Assembly (NCBI RefSeq): GCF_022662015.1
Contig: NZ_JAKMCM010000001.1
Span: forward strand, 1,086,575-1,150,574
Source of the DNA: Aestuariivivens sediminicola
Lineage (GTDB): Bacteria > Bacteroidota > Bacteroidia > Flavobacteriales > Flavobacteriaceae
DNA: 64,000 bases
Direction: 5' to 3'
Shown here: positions 48,884-56,646 of the stretch, piece by piece
How the letters are laid out: every line of letters begins with the position of its first letter
How positions within the stretch are numbered: position 1 is the first letter of the stretch
Translations under genes and position numbers: made by a program
The notes under the pieces: generated by a model
The model's input: the letters and a program-made list of their open reading frames with translations, nothing else
Told to the model about the DNA's origin: nothing
The model's database searches: none

Positions 48884-49288
48884 ATGAATAAAATAGAGCA
48901 TATCGGGATAGCGGTTAAGAGTATGGAGGCATCTAACGAACTGTTTTCAAAATTATTCGGCACGCCGTGTTACAAAACAGAAACTGTGGAAAGCGAGGGG
49001 GTTAAAACCGCTTTTTTCCAAATCGGACCGAATAAAATTGAACTCCTGGAAGCGACGCGTACTGACAGTCCTATTGCCAGGTTTATAGAGAAAAAAGGGG
49101 AAGGGATTCACCATATTGCTTTTGATGTTGACGATATTGATGCGGAAATAAAGCGATTGAAGCATTTGGGGTTTACGGTTTTAAATGAAGTGCCAAAACG
49201 AGGCGCAGATCACAAGCTGGTCGCTTTTTTACACCCTAAATCTGCGAACGGTGTTCTAATCGAGTTATGCCAGGAGATAAAGGATTAA
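48884..49288 (+). CDS. mce: methylmalonyl-CoA epimerase
   Basis: The 134-residue protein of the glyoxalase/vicinal-oxygen-chelate fold has the metal ligands in KIEHIGIAV, KIELLEA, GIHHIAFDVDD and VLIELCQE. It interconverts the two epimers of methylmalonyl-CoA in the propionate/succinate pathway. The length is the family norm. It is the last core gene before the tRNA and island. Confidence 0.93.
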   Translation: MNKIEHIGIAVKSMEASNELFSKLFGTPCYKTETVESEGVKTAFFQIGPNKIELLEATRTDSPIARFIEKKGEGIHHIAFDVDDIDAEIKRLKHLGFTVLNEVPKRGADHKLVAFLHPKSANGVLIELCQEIKD

Positions 49289-49363
49289 AAAACCTTGTAG
49301 AACTATAAAATATGTAGTAATATTGCACACTCTTTAAATGAGAGTGTTAGCAACATGTTAACA

Positions 49364-49437
49364 GGTCCTATAACTCAGTTGGTTAGAGTATCTGACTCAT
49401 AATCAGAAAGTCCCTGGTTCGAGCCCAGGTGGGACCA
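49364..49437 (+). tRNA. tRNA with anticodon CAT (elongator Met, or Ile2)
   Basis: The sequence folds fully: acceptor GGTCCTA with TGGGACC (one G-T pair), D-stem ACTC/GAGT, anticodon stem TCTGA/TCAGA with loop CTCATAA (anticodon CAT), T-stem CCTGG/CCAGG with loop TTCGAGC, and discriminator A. CCA is not encoded. A CAT anticodon can belong to elongator Met or to Ile2 after lysidine modification; I favour Met without a test. It is the anchor of the accessory island: its 3' end and terminator recur at 52990 and 54268. Confidence 0.92.
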
Positions 49438-49480
49438 CCTTAAAGCCTAAATTACAAATGTAGTTTGGGCTTTTTTTATG
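49428..49480 (+). repeat. island repeat A: tRNA 3' end plus terminator (candidate att site)
   Basis: The end of the tRNA gene (GGTGGGACCACC) and the following hairpin (arms 49443-49456 and 49459-49472, 14 pairs including two G-T) with a T-tract to 49477 recur almost unchanged at 52990 and 54268. The hairpin is the terminator of the tRNA. Sequence downstream to about 49680 is also like that before the intact integrase at 54478. This fits an attachment site at a tRNA 3' end. Confidence 0.75.
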
Positions 49481-49594
49481 TAGTAAACTTAACTATACAT
49501 TCTAAATAACAGCATTGTATGCATTAATTGCATTTCGTCTTAAAATAACAACCTACCAAGGGCGGGTAAACTTGGCAAGGTTTTTCTTAAAAAA

Positions 49595-49635
49595 GGTTGC
49601 AATGGAGGTTGCAATCCAAACTAAAAAGGTTGCAG
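49595..49635 (+). repeat. GGTTGCA repeats upstream of truncated integrase
   Basis: GGTTGCAA occurs at 49595 and 49607 and GGTTGCAG at 49628. Short direct repeats before tyrosine recombinase genes are often arm-type integrase binding sites. At the same position the intact integrase 54478 has GTACCCC repeats instead. Confidence 0.45.
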
Positions 49636-49675
49636 TTTTTCAACCTTAATTAATCAATCTAAAATTTAAAAAATA

Positions 49676-49978
49676 ATGATCAAGCTAAATATACTTATTG
49701 TTATTACTTCTAGTAGGATTAGGAGGGATAATAAGGCTAGTCTAATCTGTAGAATTACATACGACAAGTCTAGAAAACAATTCTCTACAGGACTTTTCAT
49801 CAACCCAAAACACTGGAATTCCAAACAACAATATGTTGAACCGCCAGAACCGGATGCAGAACTAAAGAACACACAATTGAGCCTTATAAAGATCAAACTT
49901 AGCCAGGCTTATAATTATTTAGGACACTTATATAAATTTATCAAATCACACCCAATTAAACTAGTGGTTACAGTTTAA
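49676..49978 (+). pseudogene. 5' remnant of a tyrosine recombinase (integrase) gene
   Basis: Residues 1-78 of this 100-codon frame match the N-terminal arm-binding region of the intact integrases (CRITYDKSRKQFSTGLFINPKHWNSKQQ, then PEPDAELKNTQLSLIK). Homology stops at about 49910, at the 3' arm of the hairpin that the intact genes carry in the same place. The remaining 22 codons are unrelated, and the catalytic domain is absent. It is a broken copy left by an earlier integration. Confidence 0.88.
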
Positions 49979-50031
49979 ACTTATGGTTTTTTGGTCTTTA
50001 GACTTGACTAAATTAACCTTGGATAGATTTA

Positions 50032-50631
50032 TCACCACTTATCAAATTTTGATTTATCCGTTTTGTTAATCCTACTATAAGTTCCTCTGATCATTCTAAT
50101 CTGATACAAATGACCATAAAAATGTGTAGAATGAATAGCTAAAATTGTTTTAAGGTCCACATCAGCTCTTTTATTATCGTAATCATTATAAAGATATTTG
50201 GATGGTCTATTTATTTGTTCTACTGTTAGGCCCTTAACCAACGAATCATACTTCTCATGGGCAATAGTAAACCTTGTTTTCATTTCTTCTAGTTTGTCCG
50301 CCTGAAAAGAAGTTGAAGGTTGATTTTTAATTAAGTATAAACCCTTATCTTCTATTGCATCACAAGACCATTCTTCAAACCAAATTAGATGACCAATAAT
50401 CCAGCGGATGGAATTAGCCTCTTTATTAATTTTCCAATCAAGTTCTTTGTTTGAAATACCTTTTAAGATACCCCAAATCCATCTAAAAGAGTCATTGTCT
50501 AATTCTCGTAATAATTTAACTTGGGATAACAATTCTTGATTATTTTCGTATAGTATTTTTGGACTGAAGGCAAGCGAACAAAAGCCTGCAGCTGCGGACA
50601 TTGATCCTAATAGAAATTCTTTTCTTTTCAT
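50032..50631 (-). CDS. DinB-superfamily protein with signal-like N terminus
   Basis: The 199-residue protein starts at MKRKEFLLGSMSAAAGFCSLAF, which looks like an export signal, and has a four-helix DinB-type body with candidate metal histidines in IGHLIWFEEW and HSTHFYGHLYQIR. DinB-like proteins often bind a metal and may act as thiol transferases, but the function is not known. It sits alone on the minus strand as cargo between the broken integrase and tRNA-Arg. I use the internal ATG at 50631, not the longer frame at 50664. Confidence 0.75.
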   Translation of the reverse strand: MKRKEFLLGSMSAAAGFCSLAFSPKILYENNQELLSQVKLLRELDNDSFRWIWGILKGISNKELDWKINKEANSIRWIIGHLIWFEEWSCDAIEDKGLYLIKNQPSTSFQADKLEEMKTRFTIAHEKYDSLVKGLTVEQINRPSKYLYNDYDNKRADVDLKTILAIHSTHFYGHLYQIRMIRGTYSRINKTDKSKFDKW

Positions 50632-50804
50632 TTTTAGTTGGATATTTTTTCTGATAAAAATCAAGTTTAGAAGTTAATAAATACCCCAATGGGTTTATTT
50701 GAAAAAATACAACTCCATGAGTAGCTTAAATAGTTCAAAAAGCTAGTAAAAATTGGTGAAATATCCCAAAAATTAGGTAAAAAAGAGGCTTTTTTAATTA
50801 TAAC

Positions 50805-50876
50805 GGCTCCATAGTTCAAGGGATAGAACAAAAGTTTCCTAAACTTTAGATCCAGGTTCGAATCCTGGTGAAGTCA
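50805..50876 (+). tRNA. tRNA-Arg(CCT), one acceptor mismatch
   Basis: The D-stem (GTTC/GAAC), anticodon stem (AAAGT/ACTTT) with loop TTCCTAA (anticodon CCT) and T-stem (CCAGG/CCTGG) are intact. The acceptor GGCTCCA pairs with TGAAGTC with one C-A mismatch and one G-T pair. The mismatch could be tolerated, or the gene may be a damaged copy. CCA is not encoded. It lies inside the island. Confidence 0.8.
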
Positions 50877-51330
50877 CTGTTTTAAAGACTTCTCAATTAT
50901 TGACTTATCTTAATGGATAGGTCTTTTTTATTTTCTTCTATTTCAATATTACTGCATTGTATGCAATAGTTTCATTTTTGTGTAAAAAACAACTCATTTC
51001 AAACAAAAAAGATTTTTAAGAAAAAAATTTCATGGCTTTTTAATTTTTTGTGGATCTATTTTTTAGAAATGAACATGAAAATGCCCATTTTTTAAATTGT
51101 TTTTTTGCATATAGTTTGTACAGCCTGACTACTATTCCCACAGTTTATTATCTTCAGAGAAACGAACTATCATAGAATCCACTTGTTCAGACGTGTTCGA
51201 CAAGGTAAGAAAAATTTTAAATTTGACTATTTCGCGTCAAAATCTTAAATTTAGGAAAGCATATTCAGTTGTGATGGGCCCAGGCACATACAATTTTCAA
51301 ATAATTGTCGGATTTAAAATTCATTATTTT
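50877..51330. other. intergenic region with hairpin and GCATTGTATGCA motif
   Basis: A likely terminator of the tRNA-Arg gene uses AAAGAC (50884-50889) and GTCTTT (50921-50926) with a T-tract. At 50954-50965 lies GCATTGTATGCA, the same 12-mer found after tRNA-CAT (49512) and before the intact integrase (54352), with about 25 further bases of weaker similarity, so this is another scar of the same element family. No gene is visible; the promoter of the next gene should lie in the right half. Confidence 0.55.
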
Positions 51331-52719
51331 ATGAAGAAATTAGCCATATTACCAATATTATTTCTGGCATATTCGACCTATAGTCAGAATGGTGGTGATA
51401 CCTGTTCAACAGCAGTTCAGGTATTCCCGGGATCATACAGCAATACAACTATAAGCGGGGGCTCTAATGGTGCTGAAATGTCTGGTGGAGCGTCTTCTTC
51501 TTGGTTTTATTATGATGCCACAGAGGATGGAGTTATTTCAATCCGCTCATGCGTTGGAGATTCACAATGGTATTACCAACTTGAAGATACCGATCTGTAT
51601 GTTGGCACTGGGAGCTGTGGTTCCTTGACTAGTTTGCCGTTGCGTGATGTACAGGGAACTTGGGATGATTTTGATGTTGTACAAGGTGAATACTGTAGTG
51701 TAGCTTCAAATATTCCCGTTGCGACTGGCACTAGATATTACATTGAATGGGCTGACACGTACAACCCTGGAAGTTTTGATTGGGAGCTTTCATTCGCTCC
51801 ATGTAGACCAATATCATACAGTGCTTCGGTAATGGACGATTGTTTAAACGATCAATTCACAATTAGCATAAATGTTTCAGATCTCGGGACGGCGTCAAAT
51901 TACACAATAGCCAACAGTTATAATGCTAATGTCACAAATATTAACTCTACCGGCAATTATGTAGTTGGTCCTTTTCCCGACATCGTGCTGGTAACTCTAG
52001 ACTTTGTACACGACAGTAATTTTAATTGTGATATATCGGACACACCATATTTTTCAGGATGTGTGCCTTCAAATGACGACTTTGCAAATGCCATTGCAGT
52101 CACAGAAGGAACATATTATGGAAATACCACGAATGCAACTATTGATGAAGCTACAGCTCCTATATATTTGCCAGAAGATCTTATCATAGATGCCCCTAAT
52201 ACCTGGTATACCTACACTGGATCTGGTAATGCAGAATCAGTCACTGTAAGTTTGTGTGGATCATACTATGATACGTCACTAATTGTTTATACTGGAACAT
52301 CGGGTAATTTAACACCGGTATATGGAAATGATGATTTTTGCGGCCTTCAATCCCAGATAACCTTTACATCTGATGGAATTACCACATATTATTTTACTGT
52401 GGAGGGATTTGATGTAGATAGCTTTGGTATTTATTCATTTTATTTTGGTACCGCAACATTGGGGCTTGAAGAAGAATTAGATCAACTAACATTTAAATTG
52501 TCACCTAATCCAGTAAATACCCGTTTAAATTTTATTTTACCCGGAAGCTATTCTAATATGCAATACGAAATTTTTGATATTATGGGTAAACGAATCGATA
52601 ATGCATCATTCATAAATTCAAGACATAGCATAGACGTCAATGCGCTTAGTAAAGGAATTTACCTGTTCAAAATTATTTCAGATGAACGTGTCTTTTTAAA
52701 GCGGTTTATAAAAAACTGA
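51331..52719 (+). CDS. secreted protein with T9SS type A sorting domain
   Basis: The 462-residue protein begins with the signal peptide MKKLAILPILFLAYSTYSQ. Two beta-sandwich segments with repeated motifs (GDTCSTAVQVFPGSYSNTT and NDDFANAIAVTEGTYYGNTT) resemble pre-peptidase C-terminal-like or adhesin-type modules. The C terminus is a type A sorting domain (LSPNPVNTRLNFILPG, ending with GIYLFKIISDERVFLKRFIKN). No catalytic domain is recognised; a surface-binding role is likely. I reject the 46-codon extension to 51193, which has no signal logic. It is cargo of the island. Confidence 0.85.
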   Translation: MKKLAILPILFLAYSTYSQNGGDTCSTAVQVFPGSYSNTTISGGSNGAEMSGGASSSWFYYDATEDGVISIRSCVGDSQWYYQLEDTDLYVGTGSCGSLTSLPLRDVQGTWDDFDVVQGEYCSVASNIPVATGTRYYIEWADTYNPGSFDWELSFAPCRPISYSASVMDDCLNDQFTISINVSDLGTASNYTIANSYNANVTNINSTGNYVVGPFPDIVLVTLDFVHDSNFNCDISDTPYFSGCVPSNDDFANAIAVTEGTYYGNTTNATIDEATAPIYLPEDLIIDAPNTWYTYTGSGNAESVTVSLCGSYYDTSLIVYTGTSGNLTPVYGNDDFCGLQSQITFTSDGITTYYFTVEGFDVDSFGIYSFYFGTATLGLEEELDQLTFKLSPNPVNTRLNFILPGSYSNMQYEIFDIMGKRIDNASFINSRHSIDVNALSKGIYLFKIISDERVFLKRFIKN

Positions 52720-52762
52720 ATCCAGTCAAAAGTTGGATTAAGTTAAAAGTTCATATGTCAAA

Positions 52763-52888
52763 AGTATTAGGATATACTTATGGGATGCCATTGGAGAGTT
52801 TCTATTTGTGATAATAGGTATTTTTCTGGCATCAGAGGTTAATAATTAGAATGAGGTAATGATTAAATTCTTCAGTAAAATGTCTTAA
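52763..52888 (+). pseudogene. remnant of a DUF6090 gene
   Basis: In frame, the piece reads YLWDAIGEFLFVIIGIFLA then SEVNN, a stop, NEV, and MIKFFSKM. It matches the membrane-anchor segment of the two intact DUF6090 genes (for example YAIGEIVLVVVGILIALSIN then NWNE); the invariant Trp is replaced by TAG at 52847. An MIKFF start typical of DUF6090 follows. No downstream part remains, so it is a decayed copy. Confidence 0.7.
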
Positions 52889-52989
52889 ATTCAATTAACT
52901 CGAACTTTTTAAGCATTTTAGAAATTAGATGGCGTTTTAGTTTTACCCTTTTGGAATAGAATTCACCCTACTGCAAGTGAGAAGTCAAA

Positions 52990-53040
52990 GGTGGGACCAC
53001 CTTAAAGCCTAAATTACATTTGTAGTTTGGGCTTTTTTTT
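52990..53040 (+). repeat. island repeat B: tRNA 3' end plus terminator
   Basis: A second copy of GGTGGGACCACC and the terminator hairpin (arms 53005-53018 and 53021-53034), without the rest of the tRNA. Loop differs from copy A (TT instead of AA). It marks a former junction between integrated segments. The segment just before it (CTGCAAG with flanking pairs) recurs in copy C. Confidence 0.75.
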
Positions 53041-53428
53041 GGACACAACTGGGCGAGTTTACCATCCTTTAGCAGACTACCTGTCCTGCTGTAAGAAGGA
53101 AGCTAAGGTCGTTAAGATTGATGAAGGCCTCTTTGTAGCGATTATATAATAGCGTTATTACACTGAACGCAGTCGAAGTGTTGTTTCAGCATCCAAGAAT
53201 AAGTTTAAAGGATTTACGTAACTGTAAATCCTTTTTTATTTGCAGTTTATAGCAGATGGACGCTAAAATGGTGACACGATCCTGTCACTTTTCAATACAA
53301 TATGAATTATTACTATATTAGAGGAAAATAAACCTTATGGATAATAACAGCATGGTGTTTCTCCATAATTTAGGCTCCAATACATAGGTAGTTCAACCAA
53401 AAAAACGATTTAATTAAAATTATACAGA
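53041..53428. other. intergenic region with repeated GGACACAACTGG module and orphan terminator
   Basis: At 53041 the sequence GGACACAACTGGGCGAGTTT begins a module that recurs near 54200. A palindrome-like repeat seen in many Flavobacteria (CACTGAACGCAGTCGAAGTG) is at 53161-53180. A perfect 11-bp stem with T-tract at 53207-53236 has no gene before it. The promoter of the 53429 gene lies in the right part. No gene is visible. Confidence 0.5.
53207..53236 (+). terminator. orphan intrinsic terminator
   Basis: AAAGGATTTAC (53207-53217) and GTAAATCCTTT (53224-53234) form an 11-bp perfect stem with a six-base loop, followed by T residues. No recognised gene ends just upstream, so a gene remnant or a small RNA may have been there. 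Confidence 0.7.
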
Positions 53429-54184
53429 ATGAAAAAGTTATACCCATATGCACATTGGTGGCTCTTATTGGGATTTATTATCGTAATAGCAGGTTTTATA
53501 CCATCATATTGGACAAAAGACCTTGCTTCATTTAATCTTTCCGTACATATTCATGGCCTTTCTGCCACCTTATGGTTTATCATTTTGATATTACAGCCCC
53601 TGTTTATCAACTTGGAAAAATATAGAACACATCGCTTTTTTGGATATACTTCCTTAATAATAGCTACCGTTGTAGCTGCTAGTGCCGCTGTGGTAACACC
53701 TCATAACATAACTATTAATTATGGAGATCCTAACCTATCATTTATGATCTACTATGTGGATTTAATAATGGTCGCCGCCTTTGTGTTTTTTATTATGATG
53801 GGTATTCATCATCGTAAAAATATGCAACTTCATTCGCGATATTTGGTTTGCACAGTTTTTATCCCAATACAGCCCGCTTTGGTGAGGTTGCTCATTTACT
53901 CAGGCCTTGGATTTGAAATGGCATTACAACTTGGCAATGCTATAATTGTAGCAGCAATTTCATTAATGATCTGGGATGATTATAAAAAAGGGAGAATCTA
54001 CCCACCTTATTTATTGGCATATATAATAATATTATCCATGGGTATTACATTTCACTTCGTAGGATGCTCTAATTGGTGGCAAAATCTTATAGAGAATAAC
54101 AGTGTATTATTTGTTTGGATTATACTTCTTGGTCTTATTTCAACCACTTTAATTTTTTTAAAGAAAAAAAGTAAAACTCAGTGA
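53429..54184 (+). CDS. seven-helix membrane protein, His-rich, unknown function
   Basis: The 251-residue protein has about seven membrane helices. Conserved-looking histidines lie in VHIHGLSATLW, KYRTHRFFGYTS and GIHHRKNMQLHSR, a spacing similar to DUF2306-like or cytochrome b561-like proteins that may bind heme. I do not recognise the family with certainty. It is the only gene between island repeats B and C, thus a one-gene module of about 1.25 kb. Confidence 0.6.
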   Translation: MKKLYPYAHWWLLLGFIIVIAGFIPSYWTKDLASFNLSVHIHGLSATLWFIILILQPLFINLEKYRTHRFFGYTSLIIATVVAASAAVVTPHNITINYGDPNLSFMIYYVDLIMVAAFVFFIMMGIHHRKNMQLHSRYLVCTVFIPIQPALVRLLIYSGLGFEMALQLGNAIIVAAISLMIWDDYKKGRIYPPYLLAYIIILSMGITFHFVGCSNWWQNLIENNSVLFVWIILLGLISTTLIFLKKKSKTQ

Positions 54185-54267
54185 AAGCTAGGCTTTTTTT
54201 GGACACAACTGGACGAGTTTACCTGTTGATGGCAGGAGGTTTATCCCGCTGCAAGCGGGAAGCCAAA

Positions 54268-54320
54268 GGTGGGACCACCTTAAAGCCTAAATTACATTTG
54301 TAGTTTGGGCTTTTTTTATG
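54268..54320 (+). repeat. island repeat C: tRNA 3' end plus terminator
   Basis: A third copy of GGTGGGACCACC and the hairpin (arms 54283-54296 and 54299-54312). It is followed by sequence like that after repeat A up to the integrase start, including GCATTGTATGCA at 54352. It therefore marks the left end of the module with the intact integrase. Confidence 0.78.
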
Positions 54321-54435
54321 CAGTAAACTTAACTACATATTATAAATAACTGCATTGTATGCATTATGTGCATTTTGTATTAAAATAACAACTTACCAAA
54401 GGCAGGTAAACTTGCCAAGTTTTTCAACAAAAAAA

Positions 54436-54454
54436 GTACCCCATTAGGTACCCC
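54436..54454 (+). repeat. GTACCCC direct repeats before integrase
   Basis: GTACCCC at 54436-54442 and GGTACCCC at 54447-54454 sit where the truncated integrase has GGTTGCA repeats. They are candidate arm-type binding sites specific to this integrase. Confidence 0.45.
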
Positions 54455-54477
54455 AAAATATTTAAAATTTAATAATT

Positions 54478-55671
54478 ATGAAATTAAACATTCTCTTCTT
54501 AGTCAGAAAGACTAAGCTAAATAAAAAGGGTGTATGTCCTATTCGTTGTAGGATAACATACAATAAAAAGAGAAGTCAATTCTCCACAGGACTCTTCATA
54601 AACCCGAAACACTGGAACAATAAACAACAATATGTTGAACCACCAGAACCAGATGCAGAACTAAAGAACACACAGTTAAGCCTGATTAAGACCAAACTTA
54701 GTCAGGCTTTTTTAATGCTCCAGGTTAAGGAAGAAACCTTTCCGGTAGAGGACATATACCTACTATACAAGGGAGAAAAAACCCAAAAGGAGCAAGGAGT
54801 CCTTGAAGCATTCAAACGATATCTGGAGTCCTTAAAAAAGCTTATAGATATTGATATACAACGAGGAACTTGGGTGAAATTTGACTATACCCATAAACAT
54901 GTAAAAGCATTTATAAAACACAAGTATAATCGCAATGATTACCCTTTAAGTAAATTGAATTTACAGTTTCTGGCTGATTTTGAATATTATCTAAAAACAG
55001 AAAAAAACTTGGGTCAAGCTACCATTAACAAGATGATACAGCGGTTTAGAAAGCCTATTAGGATTGCTGTGGCTGAAGGTCATTTGGATAGGGACCCATT
55101 TATGCTGTACAAAGCTAAAAGAACCAGGAACAGCATTGTGTTTCTGTCTCCTGAAGAACTTCAAAAACATGAAAAGCATGAATTCTCACAGCCCAGATTG
55201 AAATTTGTAAAGGACTTGTTTGTGTTTTGTTGCTATACGGGTTTGCCATACAGGGAACTTATGGATTTGAAGCCCATACATATAGTGAAGGGATTTGATG
55301 GCAATAGGTGGATTGAGATAAAAAGGCAAAAGACATCTAAAGCTTTATCCATTCCTCTTTTACCTAAAGCTGAAGCTATATTAGATAAGTATTTAATTGA
55401 TGAAAAGTATGTTTTTCCAAGGATAAGCAACCAAAAATATAATTCTTATCTCAAAGAAATTGGAGTTATAGTAGGCTTTGATAAAAAACTGACCACTCAC
55501 ATGGCAAGAAGAACCTTTGCAAGTACTGTTTTGTTGTATAATGATGTACCAATGGAGATTGTAAGTGAACTGTTAGGTCATTCCAGTATTAAGATAACTC
55601 AGGATAGTTACGCAAAAGTGATGAAGAAGAGAATTAGTTTGGAGATTAATAGGTTGAAGGGGAGTGGTTAG
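54478..55671 (+). CDS. tyrosine recombinase (site-specific integrase), first intact copy
   Basis: The 397-residue protein has an N-terminal arm-binding domain (about 1-95), a SAM-like core-binding domain (about 105-210) and a C-terminal catalytic domain. The HxxR motif HMARRTF, the second His in LLGHSSIKIT and the Tyr in QDSYAKV are present. At the place of the usual first Arg (TGLR) it has TGLPYREL, as in Bacteroidota integrases such as that of CTnDOT that lack this Arg. It should cut and join DNA at attachment sites. A hairpin lies in the reading frame at 54678-54713, and the 3' end belongs to repeat S1. It is the best candidate for the enzyme that built this island. Confidence 0.93.
   Translation: MKLNILFLVRKTKLNKKGVCPIRCRITYNKKRSQFSTGLFINPKHWNNKQQYVEPPEPDAELKNTQLSLIKTKLSQAFLMLQVKEETFPVEDIYLLYKGEKTQKEQGVLEAFKRYLESLKKLIDIDIQRGTWVKFDYTHKHVKAFIKHKYNRNDYPLSKLNLQFLADFEYYLKTEKNLGQATINKMIQRFRKPIRIAVAEGHLDRDPFMLYKAKRTRNSIVFLSPEELQKHEKHEFSQPRLKFVKDLFVFCCYTGLPYRELMDLKPIHIVKGFDGNRWIEIKRQKTSKALSIPLLPKAEAILDKYLIDEKYVFPRISNQKYNSYLKEIGVIVGFDKKLTTHMARRTFASTVLLYNDVPMEIVSELLGHSSIKITQDSYAKVMKKRISLEINRLKGSG
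54678..54713 (+). terminator. intrinsic-terminator-like hairpin inside integrase reading frame
   Basis: AAGCCTGA (54678-54685) pairs with TCAGGCTT (54702-54709), and TAAG (54687-54690) with CTTA (54697-54700), enclosing a six-base loop; a T-tract runs to 54713. It overlaps codons 67-78 of the integrase. The same 39-base block recurs unchanged in the second integrase. Confidence 0.6.
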
Positions 55672-55720
55672 CTCCTCTTTGGTTTTAGCAATGGATTGTT
55701 GGTGTTGTTGTAGCCTGTTA
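55629..55720 (+). repeat. repeat S1: 3' end and flank of integrase gene
   Basis: This 92-bp block covers the last 14 codons of the integrase, its stop, a GGGGAG...CTCCTC hairpin and about 45 bases of flank. S2 is roughly 70 percent identical over equal length, and S3 shares the first 60 or so bases. The hairpin could terminate both the integrase and the facing DUF6090 gene. The 15-mer AGAATTAGTTTGGAG (55630-55644) is the common breakpoint sequence. Confidence 0.75.
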
Positions 55721-56437
55721 CTTTTTAACGCTTGTAGATATTTTCTGGATTAATTCTTCAGCCTTAATTCTTAGTTGCAATATCACCTCTTTATTTCCTA
55801 TGAGAGCATGGTTCACCCAGTAAGTTCTGCTTTCTAATTCTTTATAATGATCTGAAGAAGGATCAAGCAACCAATCCCAATCCATATGTTCCAAATTTAC
55901 CTGGTAGCTTAATCTAATTATTCTGTTAATGCCGTCACCCTTCATGCTAGCAAGTATGTATCCATATAATTCTTGATTATCTCTGTTCCTTTTACCAGCA
56001 TGAACATTTGCATATTCATAATATTCACTAATCTTATGAGATAAATTTTCGGAATGCAATTTGTAAACAGCACCTGTATTTAGCATCTCATCAAATGTGA
56101 TCCTATTTACTGTAATATCATATAAACTTGCTTGTCCTACCAAATAATCCTCTATTGATGAAATTGAATTTGTTGATCCAGAATGTAATAGATTAATAAT
56201 TTTCTCCGATTGCTCTATCCATGACGTATAAATACTGTCCATTTCTAGAAATCTGTTCACATCTGCATTTAGTTCTATTCTTAGTTTATTGAGGAGCTTT
56301 TTTTGTTGTCCTTGTTCTTTCCTTTGATCATTCCAATTATTAAGTATGAAGGCTCCTAAAATACCAATCACTATCACAATTAACTCCAGCAAATATTCCG
56401 CCCATTTCAATCTTATTGTATCAAGGATTTTCTTCAT
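55718..56437 (-). CDS. DUF6090-family membrane-anchored protein, copy 1
   Basis: The 239-residue protein has one N-terminal membrane helix (YLLELIVIVIGILGAFILNN) followed by NWNDQRKE and a helical soluble part. This is the layout of DUF6090, common and often multi-copy in Flavobacteriaceae, with unknown function. It is a single gene between repeats S1 and S2, on the strand opposite to the integrase, and its stop codon overlaps the end of S1. Confidence 0.75.
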   Translation of the reverse strand: MKKILDTIRLKWAEYLLELIVIVIGILGAFILNNWNDQRKEQGQQKKLLNKLRIELNADVNRFLEMDSIYTSWIEQSEKIINLLHSGSTNSISSIEDYLVGQASLYDITVNRITFDEMLNTGAVYKLHSENLSHKISEYYEYANVHAGKRNRDNQELYGYILASMKGDGINRIIRLSYQVNLEHMDWDWLLDPSSDHYKELESRTYWVNHALIGNKEVILQLRIKAEELIQKISTSVKK

Positions 56438-56523
56438 AACCTAGAGAATGACCACCAACTTAGGGGTAATCACATTGTGTTTATTTCCAATATGTTTATC
56501 TAAAGATACATATTTTTTGAAAG

Positions 56524-56615
56524 GAGAATTAGTTTGGAGGTAAACAAATTAAAGGGGAGTGGATAGCTTCTCTTTAATTTTGAAAAATGGATGATATCAA
56601 TGTTATAGCCTGTTG
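56524..56615 (+). repeat. repeat S2: integrase 3' tail remnant
   Basis: It encodes RISLEVNKLKGSG and a stop, like the integrase end RISLEINRLKGSG, followed by a similar hairpin (AGGGGAG...CTTCTCT) and flank. Homology begins exactly at AGAATTAGTTTGGAG (56525-56539); before it the sequence is unrelated. The differences in codons suggest that it derives from another integrase, not from a recent copy of S1. Confidence 0.75.
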
Positions 56616-56646
56616 ATTTATAGGTTGAACAAGAATCTTTCTAAAA

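Noticed and set aside
51193..51330. 46-codon extension of the T9SS type A protein
   Set aside because: The signal peptide begins at 51331; the extension has no sensible features.
53161..53180. Palindrome-like CACTGAACGCAGTCGAAGTG
   Set aside because: It resembles a common intergenic repeat of Flavobacteria; I see no link with the recombination sites.
52990..54320. Repeats B and C as tRNA genes
   Set aside because: Only the last dozen bases of the tRNA are present; there is no anticodon or D arm.
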